From an uncultured Acidobacteriia bacterium (lineage in GTDB: Bacteria; Acidobacteriota; Terriglobia; Bryobacterales; Bryobacteraceae), in the NCBI GenBank assembly GCA_903925015.1, contig CAIYDY010000296.1, forward strand, positions 1-37,631: 37,631 nt of DNA. The letters run 5' to 3'. Positions 17,244 through 25,471 of the stretch are shown here, piece after piece; position 1 is the first letter of the stretch; every line of letters starts with the position of its first letter. A program made the translations under genes and the position numbers. The notes beneath the pieces were generated by a model that did not search any database, had not been told where the DNA came from, and was given only the letters and a program-made list of their open reading frames with translations.

Positions 17244-17720
17244 TCAGGTTTTTCTCCGTTGCTCGAAAAACCGCTGGAGCAACTCGGTTGCCTCGCCTCC
17301 AAGAATCCCCTCCACGATCTCCACCCGATGGTTCAAGAGCGGCGAATCGGCAATCTGGAACTTGCTCCGCACGCCACCAAACCGCAGATCCCGGGCTCCG
17401 AAAACGAGGGTTCCGATCCGGGCCGCCACCAACGCGCCGGCGCACATCGGACATGGCTCAAGAGTGGAATAGAGCGTGGCCGATTCCAAGCGGTAGTTCC
17501 CCAGAGCCAACGCGCCCTGACGCAGGGCAAGTACTTCGGCATGTGCGGTGGGGTCCAACAGTCCGATCGGCGAATTCCGCCCGCTACCAATGAGCTCGCC
17601 ATCGGCTACGAGGACGCAGCCAACCGGCACTTCCCCCGCCTCGGCAGCCTCCCTGGCCAGGGACAAGGCCAACCCCATCCAATACCCGTGGCGGTTTCTT
17701 TCGTCCTCTAGACTGGACAT
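17244..17720 (-). CDS. tadA: tRNA-specific adenosine deaminase
   Basis: The 158-residue protein has the cytidine-deaminase-fold zinc site of TadA: HAEV (His and catalytic Glu) in DPTAHAEVLALR, and PCPMCAGAL carrying the two zinc cysteines. GEVPVGCVLV opens the core and FGARDLRFGGVRS follows the zinc site, both typical for TadA. It converts adenosine 34 to inosine in tRNA-Arg(ACG); a guanine or nucleoside deaminase relative is less likely. The first ATG (17720) is directly back to back with the ATG of the divergent gene at 17721. A second ATG at 17678 (MGLALSLAREAA) is a credible alternative start. Confidence 0.9.
   Translation of the reverse strand: MSSLEDERNRHGYWMGLALSLAREAAEAGEVPVGCVLVADGELIGSGRNSPIGLLDPTAHAEVLALRQGALALGNYRLESATLYSTLEPCPMCAGALVAARIGTLVFGARDLRFGGVRSKFQIADSPLLNHRVEIVEGILGGEATELLQRFFEQRRKT
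17709..17714 (+). promoter_or_regulatory. Candidate -10 element TAGACT, 6 bases before the ATG at 17721
   Basis: This is the third occurrence of TAGACT-N6-ATG in the window. It lies inside the first codons of the divergent tadA frame. No recognisable -35 box is found at the normal distance. Confidence 0.42.
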
Positions 17721-18230
17721 ATGCGATCAACCCTGCTTTTCCTATTGTGCGGTGCGACCCTCCTCCTCGCCGAGTCCGCAGCGGGACTCTCCTGGTCAAC
17801 TCCCGCAGGGTGGATTTCCAAGGGTTCGGCACCAATGCGGGCGGCCAACTACACGGTTGGCGATGCCGAATGCGTTGTATATTTTTTCGGAGCAGGACAA
17901 GGCGGGGGCGTAGAGGCCAACCTTGCCCGATGGAAGGGTCAGTTTACGGTCAACGGACAACCTGCCCCGGCCAAGACGTCGACCCGGAAGGTCAATGGGT
18001 TAAGCGTGACCGAAATGGACGTGACCGGGGTGTACGCGGCGACGGGCGGGGCCATGTCGGGCGGCGGGGCGATGTCCACTCAGACCCCAAAGGCTGGAAC
18101 CCGGATGCTCACAGCCATTGTTGAGGGTCCGGGAGGTAATCTCTTTGTGAAGTTTACCGGTCCGGAGAAGACCGTAACCGGGAACTCGGCGAAGTTCCAA
18201 GCCCTGGTCAGCTCCTTCCATAAGGAATAG
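17721..18230 (+). CDS. Small secreted protein of unknown function
   Basis: A 169-residue product with a clear signal peptide (residues 1-21, MRSTLLFLLCGATLLLAESAA start region) containing a Cys at position 10. The mature part opens with LSWSTPAGWISKGSAPMRAANY, then GDAECVVYFFGAGQGGGVEANLARW. A glycine/methionine-rich loop lies near residues 110-122 and the end is FVKFTGPEKTVTGNSAKFQALVSSF. The layout resembles small secreted proteins of Acidobacteriota and Planctomycetes that carry a W..P..W opening and a C-terminal helix, but I recognise no named domain. It is one base apart from the YdcF-like gene at 18232 and is probably co-transcribed with it. Function unknown. Confidence 0.75.
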   Translation: MRSTLLFLLCGATLLLAESAAGLSWSTPAGWISKGSAPMRAANYTVGDAECVVYFFGAGQGGGVEANLARWKGQFTVNGQPAPAKTSTRKVNGLSVTEMDVTGVYAATGGAMSGGGAMSTQTPKAGTRMLTAIVEGPGGNLFVKFTGPEKTVTGNSAKFQALVSSFHKE

Positions 18231-18231
18231 C

Positions 18232-18846
18232 GTGCTCTGGAACGTTTGGCGCACAGTCCGCAAACTCGGGTTCCGGGTCGCAGCGGCCTTGGGGTTGCTG
18301 CACTTCGTGATTGCATTCACCCCAGTGCTTGGTTGGTGGACGGGTGGTCTCTCCAGCAAGTGGGGGCCGGACGATGGCGATATTTTGGTCGTCCTGAGCA
18401 GCGATATGGCTGCATCGGATCTACTGGGGAGTTCCACTTACTGGCGATGTTTCTACGCGACGCTCGTGTGGCGCCAAGGGCATTTCCGGCGGGTCATCGT
18501 TAGCGGGCGGGGGGCAGCTCCCGAGATGAAGGCCTTTCTGGTCTCGAAAGGACTTCCCGCCGAGGCGATCATCGTCGAAAATGATTCCGTGTCGACACGC
18601 GAAAACGCATTGAGGGTGGCGGAAATCCTAGACCACGAGGCTGGGCGGGTGATCCTGCTGACAAGCGATTACCACTCGCGAAGGGCACTCGCCGCATTCC
18701 TGCATGTAGGCGTGCATGCGACCGCCTTGCCTTACCCGGATGCCTTCAAGCGCATCAACAGCATTGGCCAGCGCTGGGACGTCCTGCAGATCCTGCTGGA
18801 GGAGACTTTGAAGACGCTCTACTACAAGCTACAGGATTGGACCTGA
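18232..18846 (+). CDS. YdcF/ElyC-like DUF218 membrane protein
   Basis: The 204-residue product starts at a GTG one base after the stop of the upstream gene. An N-terminal membrane segment (about 13-30) is followed by the DUF218 domain: GDILVVLSSDM, then RRVIVSGRG, then LVSKGLPAEAIIVENDSVSTRENA, RVILLTSDYHSRRALAAF and ALPYPDAF. In the family the Ser/Thr-rich ENDSVSTRENA and TSDYHSRRA motifs line the presumed active site. ElyC/SanA-type relatives act in envelope biogenesis, but the reaction is not established. The envelope location is inferred from the membrane segment. Confidence 0.85.
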   Translation: MLWNVWRTVRKLGFRVAAALGLLHFVIAFTPVLGWWTGGLSSKWGPDDGDILVVLSSDMAASDLLGSSTYWRCFYATLVWRQGHFRRVIVSGRGAAPEMKAFLVSKGLPAEAIIVENDSVSTRENALRVAEILDHEAGRVILLTSDYHSRRALAAFLHVGVHATALPYPDAFKRINSIGQRWDVLQILLEETLKTLYYKLQDWT

Positions 18847-18868
18847 AGCAAATTCCTCGACGTTGCCC

Positions 18869-18898
18869 TTGACACTGGTACCCCTGGGCCTCTATATC
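18869..18898 (+). promoter_or_regulatory. Promoter of the second TonB receptor
   Basis: TTGACA (18869-18874, exact consensus) lies 18 bases before TATATC (18893-18898); CTATAT with 17 bases is an equivalent reading. Transcription would start near 18906, leaving a leader of about 95 bases. Confidence 0.65.
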
Positions 18899-18922
18899 TA
18901 GTACTAAGTACATCTTTGTCCG

Positions 18923-18977
18923 CTTCACGCATCATGGGATGTGAAGTTCGATGTTCCCCCGCTCCACGTTGGGAGCG
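18923..18977 (+). promoter_or_regulatory. Structured 5' leader of the second TonB receptor
   Basis: Two hairpins stand in the leader. CTTCAC-ATC pairs with GATGTGAAG (18923-18946, 9 bp with a 2-base bulge and a 4-base loop). CGCTCC pairs with GGAGCG (18960-18977, 6-base loop). Both lie before the AGAAGGGG ribosome-binding region at 18986-18994. I recognise no known riboswitch. Confidence 0.4.
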
Positions 18978-18999
18978 AGAGATTCCAGAAGGGGTTTTC

Positions 19000-21900
19000 A
19001 TGAAGCATTCAGGCATTTCCAGCAACAGATTACGCGGTGCGGTTCTCGCCATCCTGGCGGGTCTGTCCTGCATGGTGGCCGCGCCGCATGCGCAGGCTCA
19101 GGTATTGTACGGCTCGCTGATCGGAACGGTTTCAGATCCCAGCGGCTCTGTTATCCCCAACGCGACGGTTTCGGCGAAGGACCAGAATACCGGCATCCAG
19201 CGCGATGCAACGTCCGACTCGGCAGGACGCTACTCTTTCGTGAATGTGCAGCCTGGCAGGTACAGCGTCAAGGTGACGGCCAAAGGCTTCAAGTCGTACA
19301 CGAAGACCGATATAGACGTGACGCCCGGCTCTATTGCCCGCGAGGAGGCCCTCCTCGAAGTCGGACAGATGACTGAAACAATCACGGTCAGCGGTTCGGC
19401 CGCTGAACTGCAGACCGACAAATCGGACTCGCACTCTGTCATCGAGAGCAAGGCCATCACCAGCCTGCCCCTCGGCGGCTACCGCAACTACCAGACGCTG
19501 ATCAACCTGGTGCCTGGCGCGACTCCGGCCGCGCTGCAGAATTCGATCACCGACACCCCGGGCCGGGCGCTCGCCACCAACATCAACGGGGGCAATGCGC
19601 AGACCAATATCACCCGCATCGACGGAGCTGCCAGCGTCAACGTATGGCTGCCCCACCACGTGGGCTACGTCACGCCCGAAGAGAACGTCGAAGTGGTGAA
19701 CATCACCACTGGCGCGGGCGACGCGGAGCAGGGCATGGCCGGCTCATCGGCCATCACGCTGGTAACCAAGTCGGGCACGAACTCGATCCATGGCAGCCTG
19801 TTCGAGTTCCACGACGACCAGCACCTGAAGTCGCGCAACTACTTCCAAGCCTTCGGCACCGACAAGCCGCTCAGCATCTACAACAATTACGGCGGCTCGT
19901 TCGGCGGCCCGGTGATCAAGAACAAGCTGTTCTACTTCGCAAGCGTGGACCAGACCAACCAGCGCCAGTCCAGCCCTGGCTTCTACACAGTTCCCACCTC
20001 CGTGCTGCGGACGGGCGACTTCAGCGGCGTCACGGCGACCATCTACGATCCACTGACGGGCGCGGCGGACGGTTCCGGCCGCACCGGCTTTGCCGGGAAC
20101 AAAATTCCCGCCAGCCGCATCGACCCGATCGCGCTGAAGATCCAGAACTACTACCCGACCGTGAACTATGCCGGTACGAACCCCAACGTCAACAACTACT
20201 ATGCCGCCGGCGGACCGATCCTCGACCGCATCTATACGGATGGCAAGTTGAACTATACGGTTGATTCCAAACAGACCATGTTCGCCAAGTACAGCCGCAT
20301 GCATGCAACGGCTGGCGGTAAGGCAGTCTTCGGCGTCGCGGGCGGCTCGGGCCTCGGTGGCTCCGACCCCGGCCTCGGTGACACGACCGTTCAGGTTGCG
20401 ACCTTGGGCACCACCCGGACGATTACACCGAATATGCTGGTTGATTCCGTAACAGGTTACGAGCGGCAGGACCAGATTGTCACGCCCAACGACTACGGCA
20501 CCAACTACGGTCTGCAGTTCGGTATCCCGAACACCAACGGGCCGGATCCGCGCCAGAGCGGCTTCCCGAACATCGGTATCAGCGGCTACAATGGCTTCGG
20601 CGTCCCGAACTGGATGCCTGTGACCCGCGTGGAGGAAAGCTACACGCATAGCGACAACGTGACGTGGAGCAAGGGCGCGCATGAACTCCGCTTTGGCTTC
20701 GACCTCGTCCGCCACCACTTGAACCACTGGCAGCCGGAAATCGGGCAGGGCCCGCGCGGCTATCTCGGCTTCAGCGGCCAGGAAACCGCATTGAAGGGCG
20801 GCGCTGCGCAGAACCAGTTCAACGGCTATGCGGCATTCCTGCTCGGCCTTTCGGACGACGCGGAAAAGAGCCTCCAGTACGTCCTCGCTACCGGCCGTGA
20901 GTGGCAGTTCGGCTGGTACGTTCGCGACCGCTGGCAGGTGAACCGCAAGTTGACCATCAACGTCGGATTGCGCTACGAACTCTACCCCCTGATGACCCGC
21001 GCCGGCAAGGGCTTGGAGCGTTATGATCCGAGCAACAACACCGTATACCTTGGCGGACGCGGCGGCGTGCCGGATAACGCTGGCATCTCCGTGAGCCACA
21101 AGCTGTTTGCGCCCCGCGTCGGCTTGGCCTACCGTGTGGACGACAAGACCGTCATCCGCGCCGGCTATGGCATCAACTTCGACCCGATCCCGTTCTCACG
21201 CCCGTTGCGCGGTTGGTATCCCCTCGTTGTCAACCAAGCCAACGTGGCCAGTGGTTACGGCTGGGCCAGCACCTTCTCGCAGGGCGTACCGAACACCACC
21301 GGTCCGGACCTCTCCTCCGGCCAAGTCTCGTTGCCCGGCAATGTGAGCGAGCGCAGCCCGAACAGCTTCATCCACCGCGGCTATGTCCAGTCGTGGAACG
21401 CCACGATCGAACGCAAGCTGCCGCTGAACTTTATCACCTCGGTCGCATACGTCGGCACCCACTCCGTGCACCTGCTGGCAGATTACGACATCAACGCCGG
21501 CTCACCGGGTTCCGGCACCACGGGTCTGCCGCAGTACGCCAAGTACGGCCGCACCATCCCGACCAACATGTGGGACGGGTATCTGAGCTCCAACTACAAC
21601 TCGCTGCAGGTCGCGGTGAACCGTTCGTTCGCCAAGGGCCTGATGGTGAAGGGCGCCTACACCTACTCGAAGGCGATCGATTATACCGACGCCGACGGCT
21701 GGGCCTCCGTGGGCTGGAACTGGGCACCGGTGTTCCAGCGCAACCGCGCTGCGGCCGGCTTCGACCGCGCGCAGGTCCTGCAAATGGGCTGGGTCTATGA
21801 ACTGCCATTCGGCAAGGGCAAGGACTATGCCAAGTCGGGTATCGCGGCTGCGATTCTCGGCAACTGGCAGGTCAACGGCGTCCTCGCCGCCTACACCGGC

Positions 21901-22305
21901 ACGCCGTTCAGCATCAGCTCTCCCGCATCAGCTCTCAATGCCCCGAACAACTCGCAAACGGCCAACCAGGTCAAGCCGAGTGTCAACTACCTGAACAACT
22001 ACGGTCCTGGAACGCTGTACTTCGACACCTCGGCGTTCTCCGCAGTCACCGCGGCGAACACCTTCGGCAACAGCGGACGCAATATTCTCCGCGCGCCGGG
22101 CGTGTTCAACGTCGATCTCAACATCACACGGGAATTCGTGTTCCAGGAGAAGTACCGCCTCCAGTTCCGAACCGAGATGTTCAACTTCGACAACCATCCG
22201 CACTTTGGCGGCCCGAGCACCAGCGTCACGTCGGGCACCTTCGGGCAGATAACCAGCGCCGGCGGCGAGCGGCAAGTCCGCTTCGGCCTCCGCGCACAGT
22301 GGTAA
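19000..22305 (+). CDS. TonB-dependent receptor with carboxypeptidase-regulatory-like domain
   Basis: The ATG at 19000 follows an AGAAGGGG site and opens a signal peptide ending APHAQAQ (about residue 34). The frame is open further upstream, but that part crosses the promoter. The 1101-residue product has a carboxypeptidase-regulatory-like domain (LIGTVSDPSGSVIPNATVS, about 40-125), an N-terminal plug (SLPLGGYRNYQTLINLVPGA near 165, then TRIDGAASVNVWLP) and a complete barrel. The barrel includes FDRAQVLQMGWVYELPFGKG near 927 and ends in RFGLRAQW. It is an Oar-like outer-membrane transporter; ligand unknown, with large glycans or peptides among the options. Its stop overlaps nothing, but a TPR gene starts 5 bases later. 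The intact barrel makes it a useful comparison for the broken receptor at 5511. Confidence 0.93.
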   Translation: MKHSGISSNRLRGAVLAILAGLSCMVAAPHAQAQVLYGSLIGTVSDPSGSVIPNATVSAKDQNTGIQRDATSDSAGRYSFVNVQPGRYSVKVTAKGFKSYTKTDIDVTPGSIAREEALLEVGQMTETITVSGSAAELQTDKSDSHSVIESKAITSLPLGGYRNYQTLINLVPGATPAALQNSITDTPGRALATNINGGNAQTNITRIDGAASVNVWLPHHVGYVTPEENVEVVNITTGAGDAEQGMAGSSAITLVTKSGTNSIHGSLFEFHDDQHLKSRNYFQAFGTDKPLSIYNNYGGSFGGPVIKNKLFYFASVDQTNQRQSSPGFYTVPTSVLRTGDFSGVTATIYDPLTGAADGSGRTGFAGNKIPASRIDPIALKIQNYYPTVNYAGTNPNVNNYYAAGGPILDRIYTDGKLNYTVDSKQTMFAKYSRMHATAGGKAVFGVAGGSGLGGSDPGLGDTTVQVATLGTTRTITPNMLVDSVTGYERQDQIVTPNDYGTNYGLQFGIPNTNGPDPRQSGFPNIGISGYNGFGVPNWMPVTRVEESYTHSDNVTWSKGAHELRFGFDLVRHHLNHWQPEIGQGPRGYLGFSGQETALKGGAAQNQFNGYAAFLLGLSDDAEKSLQYVLATGREWQFGWYVRDRWQVNRKLTINVGLRYELYPLMTRAGKGLERYDPSNNTVYLGGRGGVPDNAGISVSHKLFAPRVGLAYRVDDKTVIRAGYGINFDPIPFSRPLRGWYPLVVNQANVASGYGWASTFSQGVPNTTGPDLSSGQVSLPGNVSERSPNSFIHRGYVQSWNATIERKLPLNFITSVAYVGTHSVHLLADYDINAGSPGSGTTGLPQYAKYGRTIPTNMWDGYLSSNYNSLQVAVNRSFAKGLMVKGAYTYSKAIDYTDADGWASVGWNWAPVFQRNRAAAGFDRAQVLQMGWVYELPFGKGKDYAKSGIAAAILGNWQVNGVLAAYTGTPFSISSPASALNAPNNSQTANQVKPSVNYLNNYGPGTLYFDTSAFSAVTAANTFGNSGRNILRAPGVFNVDLNITREFVFQEKYRLQFRTEMFNFDNHPHFGGPSTSVTSGTFGQITSAGGERQVRFGLRAQW

Positions 22306-22310
22306 AGTCA

Positions 22311-23822
22311 ATGCAAACCGGAAAGGGGCGGACAGTCTTCGGGCTGTCCGCCCTTTTTCTTTTGGCCGCCGCGCCACTTTGGGCCGCCGAGGATCTGCCG
22401 GCAAAGGCCCGGCGCGCTAAGGATTTGATGGCGGTAGGCCGGTTCACCGAAGCGGTACCGCTGTGCAAGGAATTGGTGGCAGCGATGCCCGGCAATACAG
22501 GATTGCTGCTAAATCTGGGCTTGGCGCAGCACTTGGCCGGAATGGAAAAGGAATCAGTCCCGACATTCGAGGCCGTCTTGAAGGTGGAGCCCAAGCGGAT
22601 TCCAGCACTATTATCCCTCGCTGCGGCTCGGCTCGCGCTGGGACAACCGGCACTGGCTGTTCCAGTGCTGAACCGGGCGCTTGTTGTGGAACCCCGCAAC
22701 GGCGAGGCGCGGGGGCTGTTGGCGGATGCACTCACAGCCACCGGCAAGCTCGACGAAGCTGCGGAGCAGTACAGAAGCCTTACCGAACTGGCTCCAAATG
22801 ATCCCCGCACCTGGTACGGGCTCGGCATGGCCTATCAAGCTATGGCCGTCGACGCATTCGAACGGCTGCAAAAGGCCGACCCGGAATCTCCCTATGTGGG
22901 AGCCTTGATCGGCGATACACGAGTCCAGCGCCACCAGTACCGCAGCGCGTTCTTCTACTATTCGGACGCACTCAAAAAAGTGCCAACGCTGCACGGCACC
23001 CATGCCGCCATCGCGGAGGTTTACCGGAAAACCGGTCATCCAGATTGGGCGGCACAAGAGGATGCCCTGGAGCGCGCACTGCCCGCCGCAGACTGCGCGA
23101 CACACCCCGGTGAATGCCAGTTCCAGGGCGGCCATGACATCCAAGCCACCGTCCTCCCCCCCAAGCCCACCCCAACCACCGAAGCGCTCTATTGGCGCGC
23201 CAAGGCCGCGAATGAGCTGTCGCTCCAGGCCTTGATCCGGCTCGGCCAGCTTCCGCCGTCCGTGGAGGTGCATCAAGTCAGGGCACAGATTGCGCGGGAC
23301 CAGGGCCAGCACTTGGAATCGGCCAAGGAATGGCGGGCGGCGATGTCAATGGCTCCGGGCAATCCGGCCTTCCAGTATGAGCTGGCATCGTCGTTGTTCC
23401 TTGCGGGCGACTTCCAAACCGCGATCGACGAAGCCGACAAGGCTCTCAAGCGCGACCCCCGCTCCCCGGAGATGAACTTCACCGCTGGCGATAGCTGGTT
23501 GCGGCTTGAGGAGGCCGACAGGGCAATTCCGTACCTGCGGAAAGCCCTCGCAGCCGACCCCAAACTTCTCGCAGCGGACGCCTCCCTGGGCCTTGCGCTG
23601 TCCCGCATCGCTAATTTCGCCGAGGCCATCCCGCATCTGGAGAAGGCCATGGCGTTGGACGAGGATGGGAGTCTCCACTACCAACTCTCACGGGCCTACC
23701 AAGCGACCGGGGATGCCGTCAAAGCCAAGGCGGCGCTGGCAACCTACCAGGAGTTGCTGCAGAAGGAGCAGCAACGGAAGGAAGAAGCAGCCCGAGAGTC
23801 CCAGATCGTTGCGCCGAAATAG
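22311..23822 (+). CDS. Secreted tetratricopeptide repeat protein
   Basis: The 503-residue product begins with a signal peptide (TVFGLSALFLLAAAPLWAAE). About ten TPR-like helical pairs follow, for example AKDLMAVGRFTEAVPLCKELV, LSLAAARLALGQPALAVPVLNRAL, DALTATGKLDEAAEQYRSL and YELASSLFLAGDFQTAIDEADKAL. The end is charged (EQQRKEEAARES). TPR arrays bind other proteins; partnership with the TonB receptor five bases upstream is plausible and recurrent in Acidobacteriota, though that is inference. I chose the ATG at 22311; a GTG at 22299 overlaps the receptor stop in another frame. The codons for the signal peptide contain a perfect intrinsic terminator. Confidence 0.88.
   Translation: MQTGKGRTVFGLSALFLLAAAPLWAAEDLPAKARRAKDLMAVGRFTEAVPLCKELVAAMPGNTGLLLNLGLAQHLAGMEKESVPTFEAVLKVEPKRIPALLSLAAARLALGQPALAVPVLNRALVVEPRNGEARGLLADALTATGKLDEAAEQYRSLTELAPNDPRTWYGLGMAYQAMAVDAFERLQKADPESPYVGALIGDTRVQRHQYRSAFFYYSDALKKVPTLHGTHAAIAEVYRKTGHPDWAAQEDALERALPAADCATHPGECQFQGGHDIQATVLPPKPTPTTEALYWRAKAANELSLQALIRLGQLPPSVEVHQVRAQIARDQGQHLESAKEWRAAMSMAPGNPAFQYELASSLFLAGDFQTAIDEADKALKRDPRSPEMNFTAGDSWLRLEEADRAIPYLRKALAADPKLLAADASLGLALSRIANFAEAIPHLEKAMALDEDGSLHYQLSRAYQATGDAVKAKAALATYQELLQKEQQRKEEAARESQIVAPK
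22322..22363 (+). terminator. Intrinsic terminator embedded in the TPR signal-peptide codons
   Basis: GGGCGGACAG (22326-22335) pairs perfectly with CTGTCCGCCC (22344-22353) around TCTTCGGG, and TTTTTCTTTT follows. It sits 17-58 bases after the TonB receptor's stop and has every feature of a Rho-independent terminator. However, it is inside the TPR reading frame. Confidence 0.85.
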
Positions 23823-23843
23823 TGGGGCCGCTGAAACTATTTC
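23816..23843. terminator. Palindrome spanning the two convergent stop codons
   Basis: GAAATAGT (23816-23823) and ACTATTTC (23836-23843) are perfect inverted repeats with a 12-base loop. The TPR stop TAG (23820-23822) and the convergent TIGR03790 stop TAG (minus strand, 23837-23839) lie one in each arm. The stem is A/T-rich and has no separate T-tract, so terminator activity in both directions is possible but weak. Confidence 0.4.
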
Positions 23844-24955
23844 TGAAGCCGCATGAGTGGATCTCCCACCACCACGTTCATCCAGCTCAGCGCCGGAATG
23901 CCCATGTAGAAACTCTCGGCCAGAGTCCGGCCCGCGTTGTAGGCTGGCAGCACGAAATCGGGACGTGGGCAATACGTCAGGAATGGTTCACTCACCTGGC
24001 CCGATATACCGCTGGCACCTTCATGGATGTAGTCAGCCGCCAGTGATTGTGGCGCGCCGGCGTACCAAGTCGCCTTGTCCGACCAGCGTCCAAGGTCCCA
24101 ATTGTCCGGGGGTTGTCTAAAAGTGCGGCCGTCGGTGGAGACGAATTCGGTTGCAATAGCACCTGGCAACCACTGGAAGCGTACGAAACGGTGCTTGCGG
24201 TCGGTATCGTTCGAGCCCCAGGATGCATACCCAATGACATTTTTCGCATTTTCCACGACCTTGCCCGTCTCCTCCTGCAGCACCCGCTCCTTTGGTAGCA
24301 ACAGCCCGGCAGTACGGAGCCAGTGGTTGCCAGGGGTATCCTCGTTGGCCCGGAGGTCGATCACGAACCTGCCATTGGCCCTGGGCGCGGTCTGGGCAGC
24401 CAGCGACCGGTCCACCAGCGCCTTCATGTCGGCCATCGAATATCCGTCCAGCCTGGTCACCATGTACATGGGGAACAGCGGATGCCGGAAAGGCGTGTCG
24501 CGTTGCATGTAGAACGGATTGGGGGCTGGTCCATCCAATCTCGGATTGCCGCCGTGGAGGCGCGTGTAGAGCAACGCCAACTCGGAATCGACGGAAGCTT
24601 CGTCGCTGTCCAAGGTGTCGCTCTTCCCGTTGGAAGTCCAAACATGCAGGGGAACTCCGCTGGTCAGGACGATGTACAGGATTGATTCCCGCAAGCCCTT
24701 CGCCTGGAGGAACTTTCCGATGGGATCCTCAATGTCCTTTTGGTATACCGGCCGGAGGATCAACTCCTTGGGCTCCGTGTCGATGGTGCAGAGATTTGCC
24801 AGTGGTACACCGCGCTTGCGGAGGTAGTATTCCCCGATTTCCCGCGAGACCACCGAGCGCTTGTTGACCACCACCAGTACCTGCGCCGGAGTCTGGGCGC
24901 TCGCAGCGCTGGACAACAGCAGGAATATCCCGCAGATCCAACCGGTCCGCGTCAC
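23837..24955 (-). CDS. TIGR03790 family protein
   Basis: The 372-residue product begins at a GTG with a signal peptide (ICGIFLLLSSAASAQ). It matches the TIGR03790 pattern: VLVVVNKRSVVSREIGEYYLRKRGVPLANL, then LYIVLTSGVPLHVW, DEASVDSELALLY, NPFYMQRDTPFRHPLFPMYMVTRLDGYS, VIGYASWGSND and near the end AYNAGRTLAESFYMGIPALSWMNVVVGDPL. The family occurs in Acidobacteriota, Planctomycetes and Verrucomicrobia; its role is not established. The closing part resembles peptidase families of the caspase/gingipain fold (SWGSND and GDPLM), which is only a hint. The start overlaps the stop of the upstream cytochrome gene as GTGA, so the two are co-translated. Confidence 0.88.
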   Translation of the reverse strand: MTRTGWICGIFLLLSSAASAQTPAQVLVVVNKRSVVSREIGEYYLRKRGVPLANLCTIDTEPKELILRPVYQKDIEDPIGKFLQAKGLRESILYIVLTSGVPLHVWTSNGKSDTLDSDEASVDSELALLYTRLHGGNPRLDGPAPNPFYMQRDTPFRHPLFPMYMVTRLDGYSMADMKALVDRSLAAQTAPRANGRFVIDLRANEDTPGNHWLRTAGLLLPKERVLQEETGKVVENAKNVIGYASWGSNDTDRKHRFVRFQWLPGAIATEFVSTDGRTFRQPPDNWDLGRWSDKATWYAGAPQSLAADYIHEGASGISGQVSEPFLTYCPRPDFVLPAYNAGRTLAESFYMGIPALSWMNVVVGDPLMRLQK

Positions 24956-25401
24956 GGCAGCGTCTTCAGGTACGCCACCACAGCTTCGGCGTCCTCGCGC
25001 TTCATCATGTATGTCGGCATGGGTGCTCCGGCCTTAGTGCCGCGTGGATTCCTGCCGGTTTCGAAGAATTTCACCATGCCTTCCTCGGTCCATCGCTTCC
25101 ACAAAGTGCTGGTGGACGTAGCATCAGGGCTCTTGTTGCGCCAGTTCACAGACGGCGACACCGGCACCACGCCCATGGAAGCACCCTTCATCCACTGCGA
25201 CTTGATCAGGTCGCCGTTGTCCATCTTCGGGGTGTGGCAGTCTTGGCACTTGGCCACCTCCTCCACCAAATACTTGCCCCGCGCGACCTTGGGATCGTCC
25301 GGAGTTGCTGGCTGCTGCCCGAACAGTGCCACGGCCGCAAGGGCCCCGATTGCGCTCCATGTAGCCACTTGGACCGCCTGAAATATCCGCATGGTCCCCA
25401 T
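24952..25401 (-). CDS. Small c-type cytochrome
   Basis: The protein has about 149 residues. An N-terminal hydrophobic segment (about 9-27) acts as signal or anchor. The heme-attachment motif is CQDCH in EEVAKCQDCHTPKMDNG, and a candidate methionine ligand lies in GAPMPTYMMKREDAEAVVAYLKTLP at the end, as in class I cytochromes. I chose the ATG at 25401, which has GAGG nine bases upstream; an ATG at 25392 is the alternative, and the frame extends to a TTG at 25428. It is expected in the periplasm as an electron carrier. It overlaps the TIGR03790 gene by four bases and is divergent from the LysR gene. Confidence 0.88.
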   Translation of the reverse strand: MGTMRIFQAVQVATWSAIGALAAVALFGQQPATPDDPKVARGKYLVEEVAKCQDCHTPKMDNGDLIKSQWMKGASMGVVPVSPSVNWRNKSPDATSTSTLWKRWTEEGMVKFFETGRNPRGTKAGAPMPTYMMKREDAEAVVAYLKTLP

Positions 25402-25439
25402 GCTACCGGACCTCGGGCCGTAAAGCAACGTGGGAATCT

Positions 25440-25453
25440 GTTAGAATCGTAAC
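25440..25453 (+). promoter_or_regulatory. GTTA-N6-TAAC dyad with -10-like TAGAAT before the LysR gene
   Basis: GTTA (25440-25443) and TAAC (25450-25453) are inverted repeats, and TAGAAT (25442-25447) within them could be the LysR -10 box. The dyad sits in the 70-base divergent region where a LysR-type regulator would bind. Four-base half sites are weak evidence. Confidence 0.3.
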
Positions 25454-25471
25454 CGACACCCCCTCCAGGCC

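Noticed and set aside
19744-21099. A 451-codon open frame on the minus strand
   Set aside because: It is antisense to the second TonB receptor with the same shadow composition.
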